Below are positions 6,740 to 14,247 of a stretch of 18,986 nucleotides of DNA, one piece after another (the first letter of the stretch is position 1; the number at the start of each line of letters is the position of its first letter). The position numbers were made by a program, and so were the translations under genes. Under the pieces are notes generated by a model. That model saw only the letters and a list, made by a program, of their open reading frames with translations. It made no database searches and was not told the origin of the DNA. Source of the DNA: an uncultured Sutterella sp. (GTDB lineage: Bacteria > Pseudomonadota > Gammaproteobacteria > Burkholderiales > Burkholderiaceae_F); NCBI GenBank assembly GCA_900754475.1, contig CAAECY010000137.1, positions 1 through 18,986 on the forward strand. Reading direction: 5' to 3'.

Positions 6740-6770
6740 ATTGCGGACAAAGTGTAATGAAAGTTGGGAG

Positions 6771-7055
6771 TCAGTCCCCTTCTTTCGCGCCCTCGAAAAG
6801 TCCGAGCGCCTCGAGCCCGTACAAGTCCCCGAGGGCGCGGAGCTGCTCGGGGGGATTCGCGAACGCAACGCGCGCGCCGCGCGCCTCGGCCGCCCGTCCG
6901 AGCGCGAGTACGAGGGAGAGCGCGGCGCTGTCGACGCGCTTCACCCCGGAGAGGTCGAAGAGCGTTTCGCCCGCTTCGAGTCGGGCGAAGAGCTTCGCCT
7001 TCACCTCGCGCACGTTCTCGATCGTGATCGATTCGTCGTCGACGCGCATGGTCAC
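6771..7055 (-). CDS. mlaB: MlaB-like STAS domain protein
   Basis: A 94-residue single STAS domain. In the Mla complex MlaB binds the ATPase MlaF on the cytosolic face and supports assembly and activity of MlaFEDB. The key STAS loop is visible as GVKRVDSAALSLVLALG, where the Ser/Ala pair stands in the position of the conserved D-S/T-A-G/A segment. ATGA overlaps the mlaC stop by four bases (7052-7055), so translation is probably coupled. Sequence conservation in this family is low; the assignment rests on the loop, the size and the operon position. Confidence 0.88.
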   Translation of the reverse strand: MTMRVDDESITIENVREVKAKLFARLEAGETLFDLSGVKRVDSAALSLVLALGRAAEARGARVAFANPPEQLRALGDLYGLEALGLFEGAKEGD

Positions 7056-7714
7056 TTCGTCCCGGCGGAGCCGTTCTTCGCCGCGAGTTCGTCGGTGCGC
7101 GTCTCAAGCATCGTGATGAGGCCGTCGATGCCGTCCTGGCTCAGCACGGAGGCGAACTGCGAGCGGTAGTTTTCCACCATCCAGATGCCTTCGACGTTGA
7201 CGTCGACCACCTTCCAGGCGCCCGCCTTGTTGCGGTAGATGCGGTAGTCGATGCCGATGTCGTTTTTGCCCGAACTCTTCAGAAGCGTGCGGATCACCAT
7301 TTCGTCGGCCGCGGGCTGACGGCGCGTCGGGCGCAGTTCGCACCGCTCGTCCGTCACGTTCGTGAGCGCCCCCGAATAGACGCGAATGAGGAGTTCCTGG
7401 AAACCCTTCTCGAGACGCTTTTTCTGTTCGGGCGAGGCCTGACGCCACTTCGGACCCACGGTCATGCGGGTCATCATCGTGAAGTCCGCCGCAGGGAGGA
7501 GGTACGTGTCGACGAGCGCGCGCACGCGGGCCGGTTCGGCGGCGTGAAGCTTCGGATCCTTGCGGATTTCTTCAAGCACGGCGTTCGTCAAATCGACCAC
7601 GAACGCGTAGGGGTCGCCCTTGTCGTCCGCGGCGCGAACGGGCAGGCCTGCGGCCAAAAGGAGCGCGGCGCCGCATGCGCCCGTAAGGACGGTTCGTCGG
7701 TTCCAAGTCGTCAT
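7052..7714 (-). CDS. mlaC: Periplasmic phospholipid carrier MlaC
   Basis: A 220-residue MlaC/Ttg2D family protein. It shuttles phospholipids through the periplasm between outer-membrane MlaA and inner-membrane MlaD. The N-terminus has twin arginines (MTTWNRRTVLTG, Arg6-Arg7), a mild hydrophobic core, and a c-region with an extra Arg (LPVRAA), which looks more like a Tat than a Sec signal. The mature part carries the expected MTRMTVGPKWRQ, LIRVYSGAL, DYRIYRNKAGAWKVVDVNVEG and NYRSQF stretches. AAGGAAG lies seven bases before the ATG at 7714. The operon order mlaD-mlaA-mlaC-mlaB is the usual betaproteobacterial one. Confidence 0.95.
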   Translation of the reverse strand: MTTWNRRTVLTGACGAALLLAAGLPVRAADDKGDPYAFVVDLTNAVLEEIRKDPKLHAAEPARVRALVDTYLLPAADFTMMTRMTVGPKWRQASPEQKKRLEKGFQELLIRVYSGALTNVTDERCELRPTRRQPAADEMVIRTLLKSSGKNDIGIDYRIYRNKAGAWKVVDVNVEGIWMVENYRSQFASVLSQDGIDGLITMLETRTDELAAKNGSAGTK

Positions 7715-7750
7715 GATGGATCTTCCTTAAAGTTGCACGGGCCCGCGGGC

Positions 7751-8515
7751 TCACTCTTCGTCGTCGACGGGGAGGGCCGTCAACGACTGAAGCTCTTCCG
7801 TTTCGTCGATGTTGCCGTCGTTGACGAGCATGCGACGCTGCGCGAGGTACGCGTCGCGCACGGCCACGTAGTCGTCCACCGTATTCTTGCGGATGTCTTC
7901 GAGCGGAAGCAACCGCGAGCGGGCTTCGACCACGGTCAGAGCGCCGATACCCGTCGACCAGTACCAGTCCTCGTGCCAAAGCGCGTACGTGAGCGGATTG
8001 GTGCCGAACTCTTCGGCGTAGCGCCACATGTCGCGCGTCGTCGAGGGGCCGAGGAAGGGGAGAACGACGTAGGGACCCGAGGGCACGCCCCAGGCGCCGA
8101 GCGTCTGCCCGAAGTCTTCGGGCTTCGCCTCAAGACCGATGCGGCTTGCCACGTTGAAGAGCCCCCCGATCCCGAAGGTCGTATTGACGAGGAATCGGAA
8201 GACCGAGCCGATACCGTCGTCCACCTTCCCCTGCAGGGTGTTGTTGAGCGCGTGGCTCGGGACGAAAAGGTTGTCGAACGCGTTCGAGACGCCCGTACGG
8301 ACGATTTCGGGGGTGACCTTCACGTACCCTTCGGCCGCGGGCTTCAGAACCGCACGGTCGATCCCGTCGTTGAAGCTCCAGACGTGGCGGTTCATGGTTT
8401 CCCACGGGTCGGCGGGATTTTCACCCGCGTTGGAAGGAATTTCGGCGCAGCCCGTCGCAAGCAGCGCAACCGCCGCACAGCCGAGCAACACGCCTACGGG
8501 TCGTTTGTTGTTCAC
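7751..8515 (-). CDS. mlaA: Outer-membrane lipoprotein MlaA (VacJ)
   Basis: A 254-residue outer-membrane lipoprotein that extracts mislocalised phospholipids from the outer leaflet and hands them to MlaC. The signal peptide ends in a lipobox (LLATGC, lipidated Cys23). Family blocks are NPADPWETMNRHVWSFND, DGIGSVFRFLVNTTFGIGG and LPFLGPSTTRD. The strong Shine-Dalgarno TAAGGAGAG overlaps the mlaD stop codon, 11 bases before the ATG. In enterobacteria mlaA is elsewhere; here it is embedded between mlaD and mlaC, so the outer- and inner-membrane parts are co-transcribed. Confidence 0.96.
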   Translation of the reverse strand: MNNKRPVGVLLGCAAVALLATGCAEIPSNAGENPADPWETMNRHVWSFNDGIDRAVLKPAAEGYVKVTPEIVRTGVSNAFDNLFVPSHALNNTLQGKVDDGIGSVFRFLVNTTFGIGGLFNVASRIGLEAKPEDFGQTLGAWGVPSGPYVVLPFLGPSTTRDMWRYAEEFGTNPLTYALWHEDWYWSTGIGALTVVEARSRLLPLEDIRKNTVDDYVAVRDAYLAQRRMLVNDGNIDETEELQSLTALPVDDEE

Positions 8516-8526
8516 GGTGACTCTCC

Positions 8527-9009
8527 TTAGTTCTTCGAGCCGCCTTCGGCCTGCGAATAGAGGAACTGACTGATGAGGTTTTCAAGAACGACCGCCGACT
8601 GCGTGCGGCGGATGCGACCGCCGTCTTCGAGGTTCGCTTCGTCGGCGCCCGCTTCGAGACCGACGTACTGCTCGCCGAGCAGACCGGCCGTCAGAATCTT
8701 CGCGGACGTGTCCGCGGGGAAGGGATAGGCCGCGTCCATGTCCATCGTGACGCGCGCCTGGAAGGTCTGCGGATCGAACTCGATCGACTTCACGCGACCG
8801 ACCACGACGCCCGCGCTCTTCACGGCGGCACGGGGCTTGAGGCCCCCGATGTTTTCAAAATCCGCCGTGACCGAATAGGTCTTGTGGCCCCAGCTGTAGC
8901 TGCCGAGATTCGCCGACTGCAGAGCCATGAAAAGAAGCGCCGCAAAGCCGATGACGATGAAGAGCCCGACGAAAAATTCAAGCGAACGATTGTTCTGCAT
9001 CTTCTTCAC
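8527..9009 (-). CDS. mlaD: MlaD, MCE-domain substrate-binding subunit
   Basis: A 160-residue inner-membrane protein with one N-terminal membrane helix (EFFVGLFIVIGFAALLFMAL, about 11-30) and a single MCE domain (about 43-120, with FENIGGLKPRAAVKSAGVVV and LLGEQYVGLEAG). MlaD hexamers form the lipid channel on top of MlaE. The GTG at 9009 overlaps the mlaE stop as GTGA; an in-frame ATG at 9000 (MQNNRS) is an alternative giving 157 residues. The C-terminal helix region (ENLISQFLYS) is short, as is usual outside enterobacteria. Confidence 0.94.
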   Translation of the reverse strand: MKKMQNNRSLEFFVGLFIVIGFAALLFMALQSANLGSYSWGHKTYSVTADFENIGGLKPRAAVKSAGVVVGRVKSIEFDPQTFQARVTMDMDAAYPFPADTSAKILTAGLLGEQYVGLEAGADEANLEDGGRIRRTQSAVVLENLISQFLYSQAEGGSKN

Positions 9010-9779
9010 ACCGTAGTAAACATCCAGGCCGTCATCATGAAGTCGAGCCCGAGAACGAGAAGGGAGGAAACCACCACCGTCGTGGTCGTCGCGCGGGCGA
9101 CGCCGTCGGGCGTGGGGCGGGCCGCATAGCCCTCGTAAAGCGCGACGAGCGCGGCGGCCGTGCCGAAGACGACCGACTTGACGATGCCGTTCACGACGTC
9201 GTGATTGAAGTCGACGCCGCTTTGCATCTGCGACCAGAAGGCGCCCGAGTCCGTGCCGATGAGGCCCACGCCGACAATCCAGGCGCCGATGATGCCCACG
9301 GCGGAAAAGACGAGCGCCAGAATCGGCATCGCGACGAAGGCCCCGAGAAAGCGCGGCGCAAACACCTTTTTCATCGGATCGACCCCCATCATTTCCATGG
9401 CGGCGAGCTGTTCGCCCGCGCGCATGAGGCCGATTTCGGCGGTCAAGGCCGTGCCCGCGCGCCCCGCAAAGAGAAGGGCGGTGACGACGGGACCGAGCTC
9501 GCGCACGAGCGAAAGCGCGACCATGACGCCGAGCGCTTCTTCGCTCCCGTAGCTCACGAGCACGTAGTAGCCCTGAAGGCCCAGAACGAAGCCGACGAAA
9601 AGGCCCGAGACGCCGATGATGAGGAGCGAATAGTTCCCGATGAAGTGGATCTGCTTGACGACGTGCGAGGCGCGCACGCCCGCAAGGCGCGTCAAGAGCG
9701 CCCAGGAAAAGAGTCCGAAGCGCCCGATCGAGCGGAACAGCCGGACGAAAAAGCGACCGATGCTTTCAATGACGTTCAT
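9006..9779 (-). CDS. mlaE: MlaE, phospholipid ABC transporter permease
   Basis: A 257-residue permease of the MlaE family, the inner-membrane core of MlaFEDB. Several membrane segments are visible. The conserved blocks are LVRELGPVVTALLFAGRAG and AEIGLMRAGEQLAAMEMMGVDP, which include the cytosolic coupling helix contacting MlaF. The ATG at 9779 overlaps the mlaF stop as ATGA and has GGGGGA eight bases upstream, so it is preferred over an in-frame start five codons earlier. The C-terminus ends in a hydrophobic segment. Confidence 0.95.
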   Translation of the reverse strand: MNVIESIGRFFVRLFRSIGRFGLFSWALLTRLAGVRASHVVKQIHFIGNYSLLIIGVSGLFVGFVLGLQGYYVLVSYGSEEALGVMVALSLVRELGPVVTALLFAGRAGTALTAEIGLMRAGEQLAAMEMMGVDPMKKVFAPRFLGAFVAMPILALVFSAVGIIGAWIVGVGLIGTDSGAFWSQMQSGVDFNHDVVNGIVKSVVFGTAAALVALYEGYAARPTPDGVARATTTTVVVSSLLVLGLDFMMTAWMFTTV

Positions 9780-10579
9780 CGATTTTTCCCCCAACCGAAA
9801 TCGTCCGCGAGCGTCCCCGCGGGGTAATGGAACCGCACGGGACCGTCGGGGAGCCCCCCGATGAACTGACGCACGAAGGGGTCGTCCGAGCGCTTCAGCT
9901 CCTCGGGCGTCCCTTGGGCCGCCACGCGGCCCGACGACACCATATAGACGTAGTCGGCGATCGCAAAGGTTTCCGCCACGTCGTGCGTCACGATGAGGGA
10001 CGTCGCATGGAGCGCGTCGTTCAGGCGGCGAATGAGGTTCGCCGTCACCCCCATCGAAATCGGATCGAGCCCCGCAAAGGGTTCGTCGTAGAGAATGAGC
10101 GCGGGGTCGAGCGCGATCGCGCGCGCAAGCGCCACGCGCCGCGCCATGCCGCCCGAGATTTCGGAGGGCATGAGGGAAGCCGCGCCTCGGAGCCCCACGG
10201 CGTTGAGCTTCATGAGGACGAGGTCCCGCACGGTCTCTTCGTCGAGGTCCGTCTGCTCGCGCATCGGAAAGGCCACGTTCTCGAAGACCGAAAGGTCCGT
10301 GAAGAGCGCCCCGAACTGAAAGAGCATCCCCATGCGGCGGCGGATCCGGTAGAGCGCCTTGCGGTCGCGCGGATCGAGCGTTTCGCCGCCGATCGCGATG
10401 CGTCCGGATTGCGGTACGAGCAGGCCCCCGATCAGCTTGAGGAGCGTTGTCTTGCCCATGCCCGAGCCGCCCATGATGGCCACCACCTGGCCCGCCCCGA
10501 AGCGCATCGAAACGTCTTCGAGAATTTTCCGCGACCCGTACCCGAAGGTGAGTCGGTCGATCGTTACGTAATCCTGCAT
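9776..10579 (-). CDS. mlaF: MlaF, phospholipid ABC transporter ATPase
   Basis: A 267-residue ABC ATPase that powers MlaE. Walker A is GGSGMGKTT (37-45, Lys43), the Q-loop is Gln88 (MLFQFGALF), the signature is ISGGMARR (141-148), Walker B is LILYDEP (Glu166), and the switch is His199 (IVTHD). The SGGMARR signature is typical of the MlaF/Ttg2A branch. The last 50 residues extend past the core, as in MlaF. The ATG at 10579 shares one base with the thioesterase stop (TGATG). The frame stays open further upstream, but the MQDYVTIDRL start gives the normal length. Confidence 0.96.
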   Translation of the reverse strand: MQDYVTIDRLTFGYGSRKILEDVSMRFGAGQVVAIMGGSGMGKTTLLKLIGGLLVPQSGRIAIGGETLDPRDRKALYRIRRRMGMLFQFGALFTDLSVFENVAFPMREQTDLDEETVRDLVLMKLNAVGLRGAASLMPSEISGGMARRVALARAIALDPALILYDEPFAGLDPISMGVTANLIRRLNDALHATSLIVTHDVAETFAIADYVYMVSSGRVAAQGTPEELKRSDDPFVRQFIGGLPDGPVRFHYPAGTLADDFGWGKNR

Positions 10580-11067
10580 CAGGCCCCTCCCCGGTGTGCG
10601 GGCGCGGGCGACCAGCGCACGCACCGCGCGATGCCGAGCGCCTCGAGTCGCGGGTCGTCTTCGGCCACGCGCGGGAACGACGCGCGCATCTCCGGCGTCA
10701 CAAGCACGGGACGGCGCCGTTCGTAGTCGACGAACACCCACTCGGTGGCGCCCGTCATGAGAAGGTCGTCGCCCCGGCGCAACGCGTAGCGGCGAAGGCT
10801 CGCCGCGCCGCGCAGATTCTGCACCCACGTGAAAAGTTCGAGCCGCTCGCCTTCGAACGCGGGCATCAGGTATTCGATCCAATGCTCGCGCGCCACCCAG
10901 GCGCGGCAAATCGCCTTGAGATTTTCAAAGCTCCAGCCGAGACCGGCGGCGTGAGCCGTGGCGGCCTCTTCCATCCAACGCAAATACTCGCGGTTGTTGA
11001 CGTGGCCGAGCAGGTCGATCGACTCGGGGCCGACCGTGATGTCGTAGCGATAGATGGCGTCGCACAT
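10579..11067 (-). CDS. Hotdog-fold acyl-CoA thioesterase (YbgC/4HBT-like)
   Basis: A 162-residue single hotdog domain. The signature SIDLLGHVNNREYLRWMEEA (Asp18, His22) is the 4-hydroxybenzoyl-CoA thioesterase-type active-site loop and helix. Further support comes from AREHWIEYLMPAF and the FVDYERRRPVLV strand. The substrate is unknown; short- or medium-chain acyl-CoA is the family norm. The ATG at 11067 lacks a Shine-Dalgarno; an in-frame TTG at 11103 has GAAGG seven bases upstream and would add 12 residues, so the start is uncertain. It is the first gene of the mla operon and is joined to mlaF by TGATG, which suggests coupled translation and possibly a lipid-related role. That link is inference. 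Confidence 0.85.
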   Translation of the reverse strand: MCDAIYRYDITVGPESIDLLGHVNNREYLRWMEEAATAHAAGLGWSFENLKAICRAWVAREHWIEYLMPAFEGERLELFTWVQNLRGAASLRRYALRRGDDLLMTGATEWVFVDYERRRPVLVTPEMRASFPRVAEDDPRLEALGIARCVRWSPAPAHRGGA

Positions 11068-11195
11068 GAGCGCAGAAAAAGAAAAATCGGACGGAGACGG
11101 CAAAAGGCACCTTCGACCGACTGTCGAAAGCGCCCCGGCGGTTGTGTCGAACGGGGGGAATCCGTCGAGTCGGATCGCCCCTCGAAAAGATCGAT

Positions 11196-11201
11196 ATTTT
11201 A
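11196..11201 (-). promoter_or_regulatory. Candidate -10 for the thioesterase-mla operon
   Basis: On the minus strand TAAAAT (11201-11196) is a five-of-six match to the -10 consensus. It lies in an AT-richer patch of an otherwise GC-rich 296-base gap between divergent genes. No good -35 lies 16-18 bases upstream. The leader would be about 90-120 bases. The rest of 11068-11295 shows no gene that I can support. Confidence 0.25.
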
Positions 11202-11301
11202 CGACAAGCGTCCCGACCTCCCTGCGGGAAGCCTCGGAAAAAGGAAGCTTTTCTTACACACTGCGCGAGGGGCGAATCGGTTTTGCGCCGACGACGACAC
11301 T

Positions 11302-11331
11302 TATAATCTCGCGGATACGCGGGTATCCGCG
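11302..11331 (+). promoter_or_regulatory. PBP1A promoter -10 with overlapping 9-bp-stem dyad
   Basis: TATAAT (11302-11307) is a perfect -10 box; the -35 side is weak (GTTTTG at 16-base spacing). Three bases downstream CGCGGATAC (11310-11318) and GTATCCGCG (11323-11331) form a perfect 9-bp inverted repeat around GCGG. The expected transcription start (about 11314) falls inside the dyad. It could be an operator, or a stable hairpin at the very 5' end of the mRNA. Confidence 0.6.
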
Positions 11332-11363
11332 TCCCTCCTTTTTCTCCGAGCCAGATTTACGAC

Positions 11364-13730
11364 GTGACGACAACTCCTCGAAAAAAGCCGACCCGACCGA
11401 CGACTCCGTCCCGGTTCCGGACTTTCATGAAGTGGTTTCTCGGCATCTCGGCGGCGGGGGTTCTTTCCGGAATCCTGCTCGCCGTTTTTGTTTTTGCCTT
11501 CATCTACCGTCAGCTCCCCCCGATCGACACCCTGACGGACTACCGTCCGAAGGTGCCGTTGCGCGTCTGGAGCGCGGACGGCAAGCTTATCGGCGAGTTC
11601 GGCGAAGAGCGCCGCGACTTCGTGCGTCTCAAAGACATTCCGCCCTACGTGAAAAACGCCATCCTCGCCGCCGAGGACGCGGGCTTTTACGAGCATCCCG
11701 GGATTGAAATCACGGGGATCGCCCGTGCGGCGATCATCAACGTGCTCACGGGCCGTCGCGGTCAGGGGGGCTCGACCATCACGCAGCAGGTGGCGCGCAA
11801 CTTCTTCCTCTCCTCGGAGCGCACCTACACCCGCAAGCTCTACGAAATCGCCATGTCCTTCAAGATCGAGCAGCAGCTCACGAAGGACGAAATCCTCGAA
11901 ATCTATCTCAACCAGATTTACCTCGGGCAGCGCTCCTACGGCTTTGCGAGCGCCGCGCGCACGTACTTCGGCCGGTCGCTTGCGGAGCTTTCCGTGGGCG
12001 AGGCGGCGACGCTCGCCGGTCTTCCGGTCGCGCCCTCGGCCTACAACCCGATCGTCAATCCGACGCGCGCCACGATGCGCAAGAACTACGTGCTGCGTCG
12101 CATGTACGACCTCGGCTACATCGACGAGCTCACGTACGTCACCGAAAAGAGTCAGCCGATGCAGACGCGCCGCGCCGCCACCGAAGAGGAGCAGATCGCG
12201 CGCAACCTGAAAAACGACCGCGTGAGCGCGCACTATGCGGCCGAGCTCGCCCGCATGCTCGTCTACGACATCTTCAAGGACGAAACCTATTCGCGCGGCA
12301 TCAACGTCTATACCACCATTCGAACCGACGAGCAGAATGCGGCCGTCGAGGCCGTGCGCCGTCACCTGATCGCCTACGACCGCAAGTACGGCTACCGCGG
12401 TCCCGAGGGGTTCGTCGACATTTCGAAGCCCGAAGAGCGCGCCAAGGCGATCCGCACGGCGCTCTCGAAAACGGCCTCGTCGCCCTTCATGCTCCCCGCG
12501 GTCGTCCTCGAAGCCGACTCGAAGCACGTCGTCGCCGCCATTTCGCCGAGCATCACCGTCACGCTCGACAAGGAAAGCCTCAAGTTCGGTCGGCGCCATC
12601 TCGCGGCCAAGCCCGCGAAGAACATCACGCCCCTGCGACCGGGCTCGATCATCCGCGTGATGCGCAGCGGGAAGAAGAACGAACAGTGGACGCTCGCCCA
12701 GGTGCCGCAGGTCGAAACGGCGTTCGTCGCCGCCGACTACAACACGGGCGCCGTGCGCGCGCTCGTCGGCGGGTTCGACTTCAACCTCAACATGTTCAAC
12801 CACGTGACGCAGGCCTGGCGTCAGCCCGGTTCGAGCTTCAAGCCCTTCATCTACTCGGCGGCGCTCGACAAGGGCTTTTCGCCCACGACCATCGTCAACG
12901 ACGCGCCGATTTCGATCGACCCGAAATTGACGGGCAACCGCCTCTGGGAGCCGAAGAACTACGACGGGCGCTTCGACGGGCCGATGCCCATGCGGAAGGC
13001 GCTTGAAAAGTCGAAGAACCTCGTGACGATTCGCGTCATGCAGGCGATCACGCCGGCCTACGCGCAGGAGTACGTGACGAAGTTCGGCTTCGCGCCCGAG
13101 AACCACCCGGCCAACCTCCCGATGGCGCTCGGCGCGGGCAGCGTCACGCCCTGGCAGATGCTCGGCGGCTACATGGTGTTCGCCAACGGCGGCTACCGCG
13201 TACAGCCCTACCTCATCGACCGCGTGACCGATACGGACGGCCGCACCCTCATGCAGGCCACGAACCGTCAGGCGGGCGACGAATCGATCCGCGCGATCGA
13301 CGAGCGCAACGCCTACATCATGAATTCGCTCCTGCACGGCGTGGCCGTGCGCGGCACCGCCGCGCGCGCGACGCGTCTTCTGAAGCGCGACGACATCGCG
13401 GGCAAAACGGGTACGAGCAACGACAGCCACGACGCCTGGTTCTGCGGCTACGCGGGCAACACGGTGGCCGTGGGCTGGATGGGCTACGACACGCCCCGTC
13501 CGCTCGGGGCGCGGGAAACCGGGGGCGGTCTCGTGCTGCCGATCTGGATCGACTTCATGAAGGCCGCGCTCAAGGACGAACCCGAAGCCGTGCGCGTCCA
13601 ACCCGAAACCGTGATCGAGCGCGACGGCGAGCTCTTTTACCGCGATCCGGTGAAGGGCGGCACCGAGGGACTCCTCGGCGCGAGCGGCGACGCGGAAACC
13701 CGCGACCTCGTGCGGGATCAAATCTTCTGA
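11364..13730 (+). CDS. mrcA: Class A penicillin-binding protein PBP1A (glycosyltransferase/transpeptidase)
   Basis: A 788-residue bifunctional peptidoglycan synthase. A basic cytosolic tail (MTTTPRKKPTRPTTPSRFR) leads to one membrane segment (about 25-47). The GT51 glycosyltransferase domain (about 75-250) has the catalytic Glu104 in LAAEDAGFYEHPG and GQGGSTITQQ. A linker/OB-like region covers about 335-450, followed by the transpeptidase domain. That domain has the acyl-enzyme Ser490 (PGSSFKPF, SxxK), Ser550-Lys-Asn552 (SxN) and KTG at 681-683. The GTG at 11364 lacks a clear Shine-Dalgarno; an ATG at 11427 would cut the tail to MKWFLG. The OB-like insert points to PBP1A rather than PBP1B. 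The gene is monocistronic, between its own promoter and a terminator. Confidence 0.95.
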   Translation: MTTTPRKKPTRPTTPSRFRTFMKWFLGISAAGVLSGILLAVFVFAFIYRQLPPIDTLTDYRPKVPLRVWSADGKLIGEFGEERRDFVRLKDIPPYVKNAILAAEDAGFYEHPGIEITGIARAAIINVLTGRRGQGGSTITQQVARNFFLSSERTYTRKLYEIAMSFKIEQQLTKDEILEIYLNQIYLGQRSYGFASAARTYFGRSLAELSVGEAATLAGLPVAPSAYNPIVNPTRATMRKNYVLRRMYDLGYIDELTYVTEKSQPMQTRRAATEEEQIARNLKNDRVSAHYAAELARMLVYDIFKDETYSRGINVYTTIRTDEQNAAVEAVRRHLIAYDRKYGYRGPEGFVDISKPEERAKAIRTALSKTASSPFMLPAVVLEADSKHVVAAISPSITVTLDKESLKFGRRHLAAKPAKNITPLRPGSIIRVMRSGKKNEQWTLAQVPQVETAFVAADYNTGAVRALVGGFDFNLNMFNHVTQAWRQPGSSFKPFIYSAALDKGFSPTTIVNDAPISIDPKLTGNRLWEPKNYDGRFDGPMPMRKALEKSKNLVTIRVMQAITPAYAQEYVTKFGFAPENHPANLPMALGAGSVTPWQMLGGYMVFANGGYRVQPYLIDRVTDTDGRTLMQATNRQAGDESIRAIDERNAYIMNSLLHGVAVRGTAARATRLLKRDDIAGKTGTSNDSHDAWFCGYAGNTVAVGWMGYDTPRPLGARETGGGLVLPIWIDFMKAALKDEPEAVRVQPETVIERDGELFYRDPVKGGTEGLLGASGDAETRDLVRDQIF

Positions 13731-13740
13731 CGTACGAAAA

Positions 13741-13767
13741 CGGCCGCTCCCCGAAAGGGGGCGGCCG
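13741..13767. terminator. Bidirectional terminator between the PBP1A gene and cyaY
   Basis: CGGCCG (13741-13746) pairs with itself at 13762-13767, and the stem continues inward as five more pairs, one of them T-G, to a loop containing GAAA. The minus strand continues TTTTCG and the plus strand ATTTCG. It lies between convergent genes and probably serves both. Confidence 0.85.
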
Positions 13768-13796
13768 ATTTCGTCAAAGCTTTCGTCCAAGGCTCC

Positions 13797-14084
13797 TCAG
13801 GGCTTCATCGCCGCGCGCAAGCGCGCTTCGAGCGTTTCGCCCGTGCGGCGCTCCTTCCAGACGCCATCCTCCAAGCGGAAGTGATACCCTCCGCGAAGGC
13901 TCGCCAACCAAATCTCACGCATCGGCGTTTGAATGTTGACGACCACCTCGGGGCCGTCGTCGGTCACAATGGAGAGCACGTTGCCGCTGCGCGTGCACTC
14001 CGCGTCGTCGCTTTCGGATTCGATCGCATCCTGAAGGCGGTTGAGCTCGGCGTCCGCGAGCTCGAGAAACTTCGTTTCATCCAT
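13797..14084 (-). CDS. cyaY: Iron-sulphur cluster assembly protein CyaY (frataxin)
   Basis: A 95-residue bacterial frataxin that binds iron and modulates IscS-dependent Fe-S cluster assembly in the cytosol. The N-terminal helix has the acidic ridge (residues about 18-30, DAIESESDDAE). The beta-sheet carries NVLSIV, VVVNIQTPMREIWLAS, GGYHFRLEDGVW and the C-terminal helix after RTGETL. These are the family positions, and the length is near the usual 100-110. It is divergent from lptM with only 15 bases between start codons, so its promoter must lie inside lptM or lysA. Confidence 0.93.
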   Translation of the reverse strand: MDETKFLELADAELNRLQDAIESESDDAECTRSGNVLSIVTDDGPEVVVNIQTPMREIWLASLRGGYHFRLEDGVWKERRTGETLEARLRAAMKP

Positions 14085-14099
14085 GAAGGAACTCTTCCC

Positions 14100-14219
14100 A
14101 TGCGCAAATTCATGATCATCGGGGCGCTTGCCGCCCTTACAGGCATTATCTCAGGCTGCGGTCTCAAGGGAGATCTCTATCTTCCCGAAGCTTCGAGCTT
14201 CCTGTCGGCCTTCTTCTAA
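14100..14219 (+). CDS. lptM: Small LPS-assembly lipoprotein LptM (YifL/LppL-like)
   Basis: A 39-residue lipoprotein. The signal peptide MRKFMIIGALAALTGIISGC gives a lipidated Cys20, and the mature start CGLKGDLYLPE is the LptM hallmark (GCGLKGxLYxP). In Escherichia coli LptM binds LptD-BamA and helps oxidative maturation of the LPS translocon. AAGGA lies nine bases before the ATG at 14100. The frame is open upstream, but the motif and Shine-Dalgarno fix this start. It precedes lysA by 28 bases; lptM next to lysA or dapF is a recurrent proteobacterial arrangement. Its Shine-Dalgarno lies one base past the cyaY start codon. Confidence 0.9.
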   Translation: MRKFMIIGALAALTGIISGCGLKGDLYLPEASSFLSAFF

Positions 14220-14247
14220 CGCACTCCCTCTCTTTTTTCTTTCCGCC

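Noticed and set aside
10579..10909. The mlaF frame extended 110 codons upstream
   Set aside because: It overlaps the thioesterase in another frame; the MQDYVTIDRL start gives the family length and a TGATG junction.
11301..13790. An 829-codon open frame antisense to the PBP1A gene
   Set aside because: It mirrors the real gene codon by codon and is a GC-bias artefact: it is very rich in Arg, His, Val and Asp, has no recognisable motif, and the sense frame contains all PBP1A motifs.
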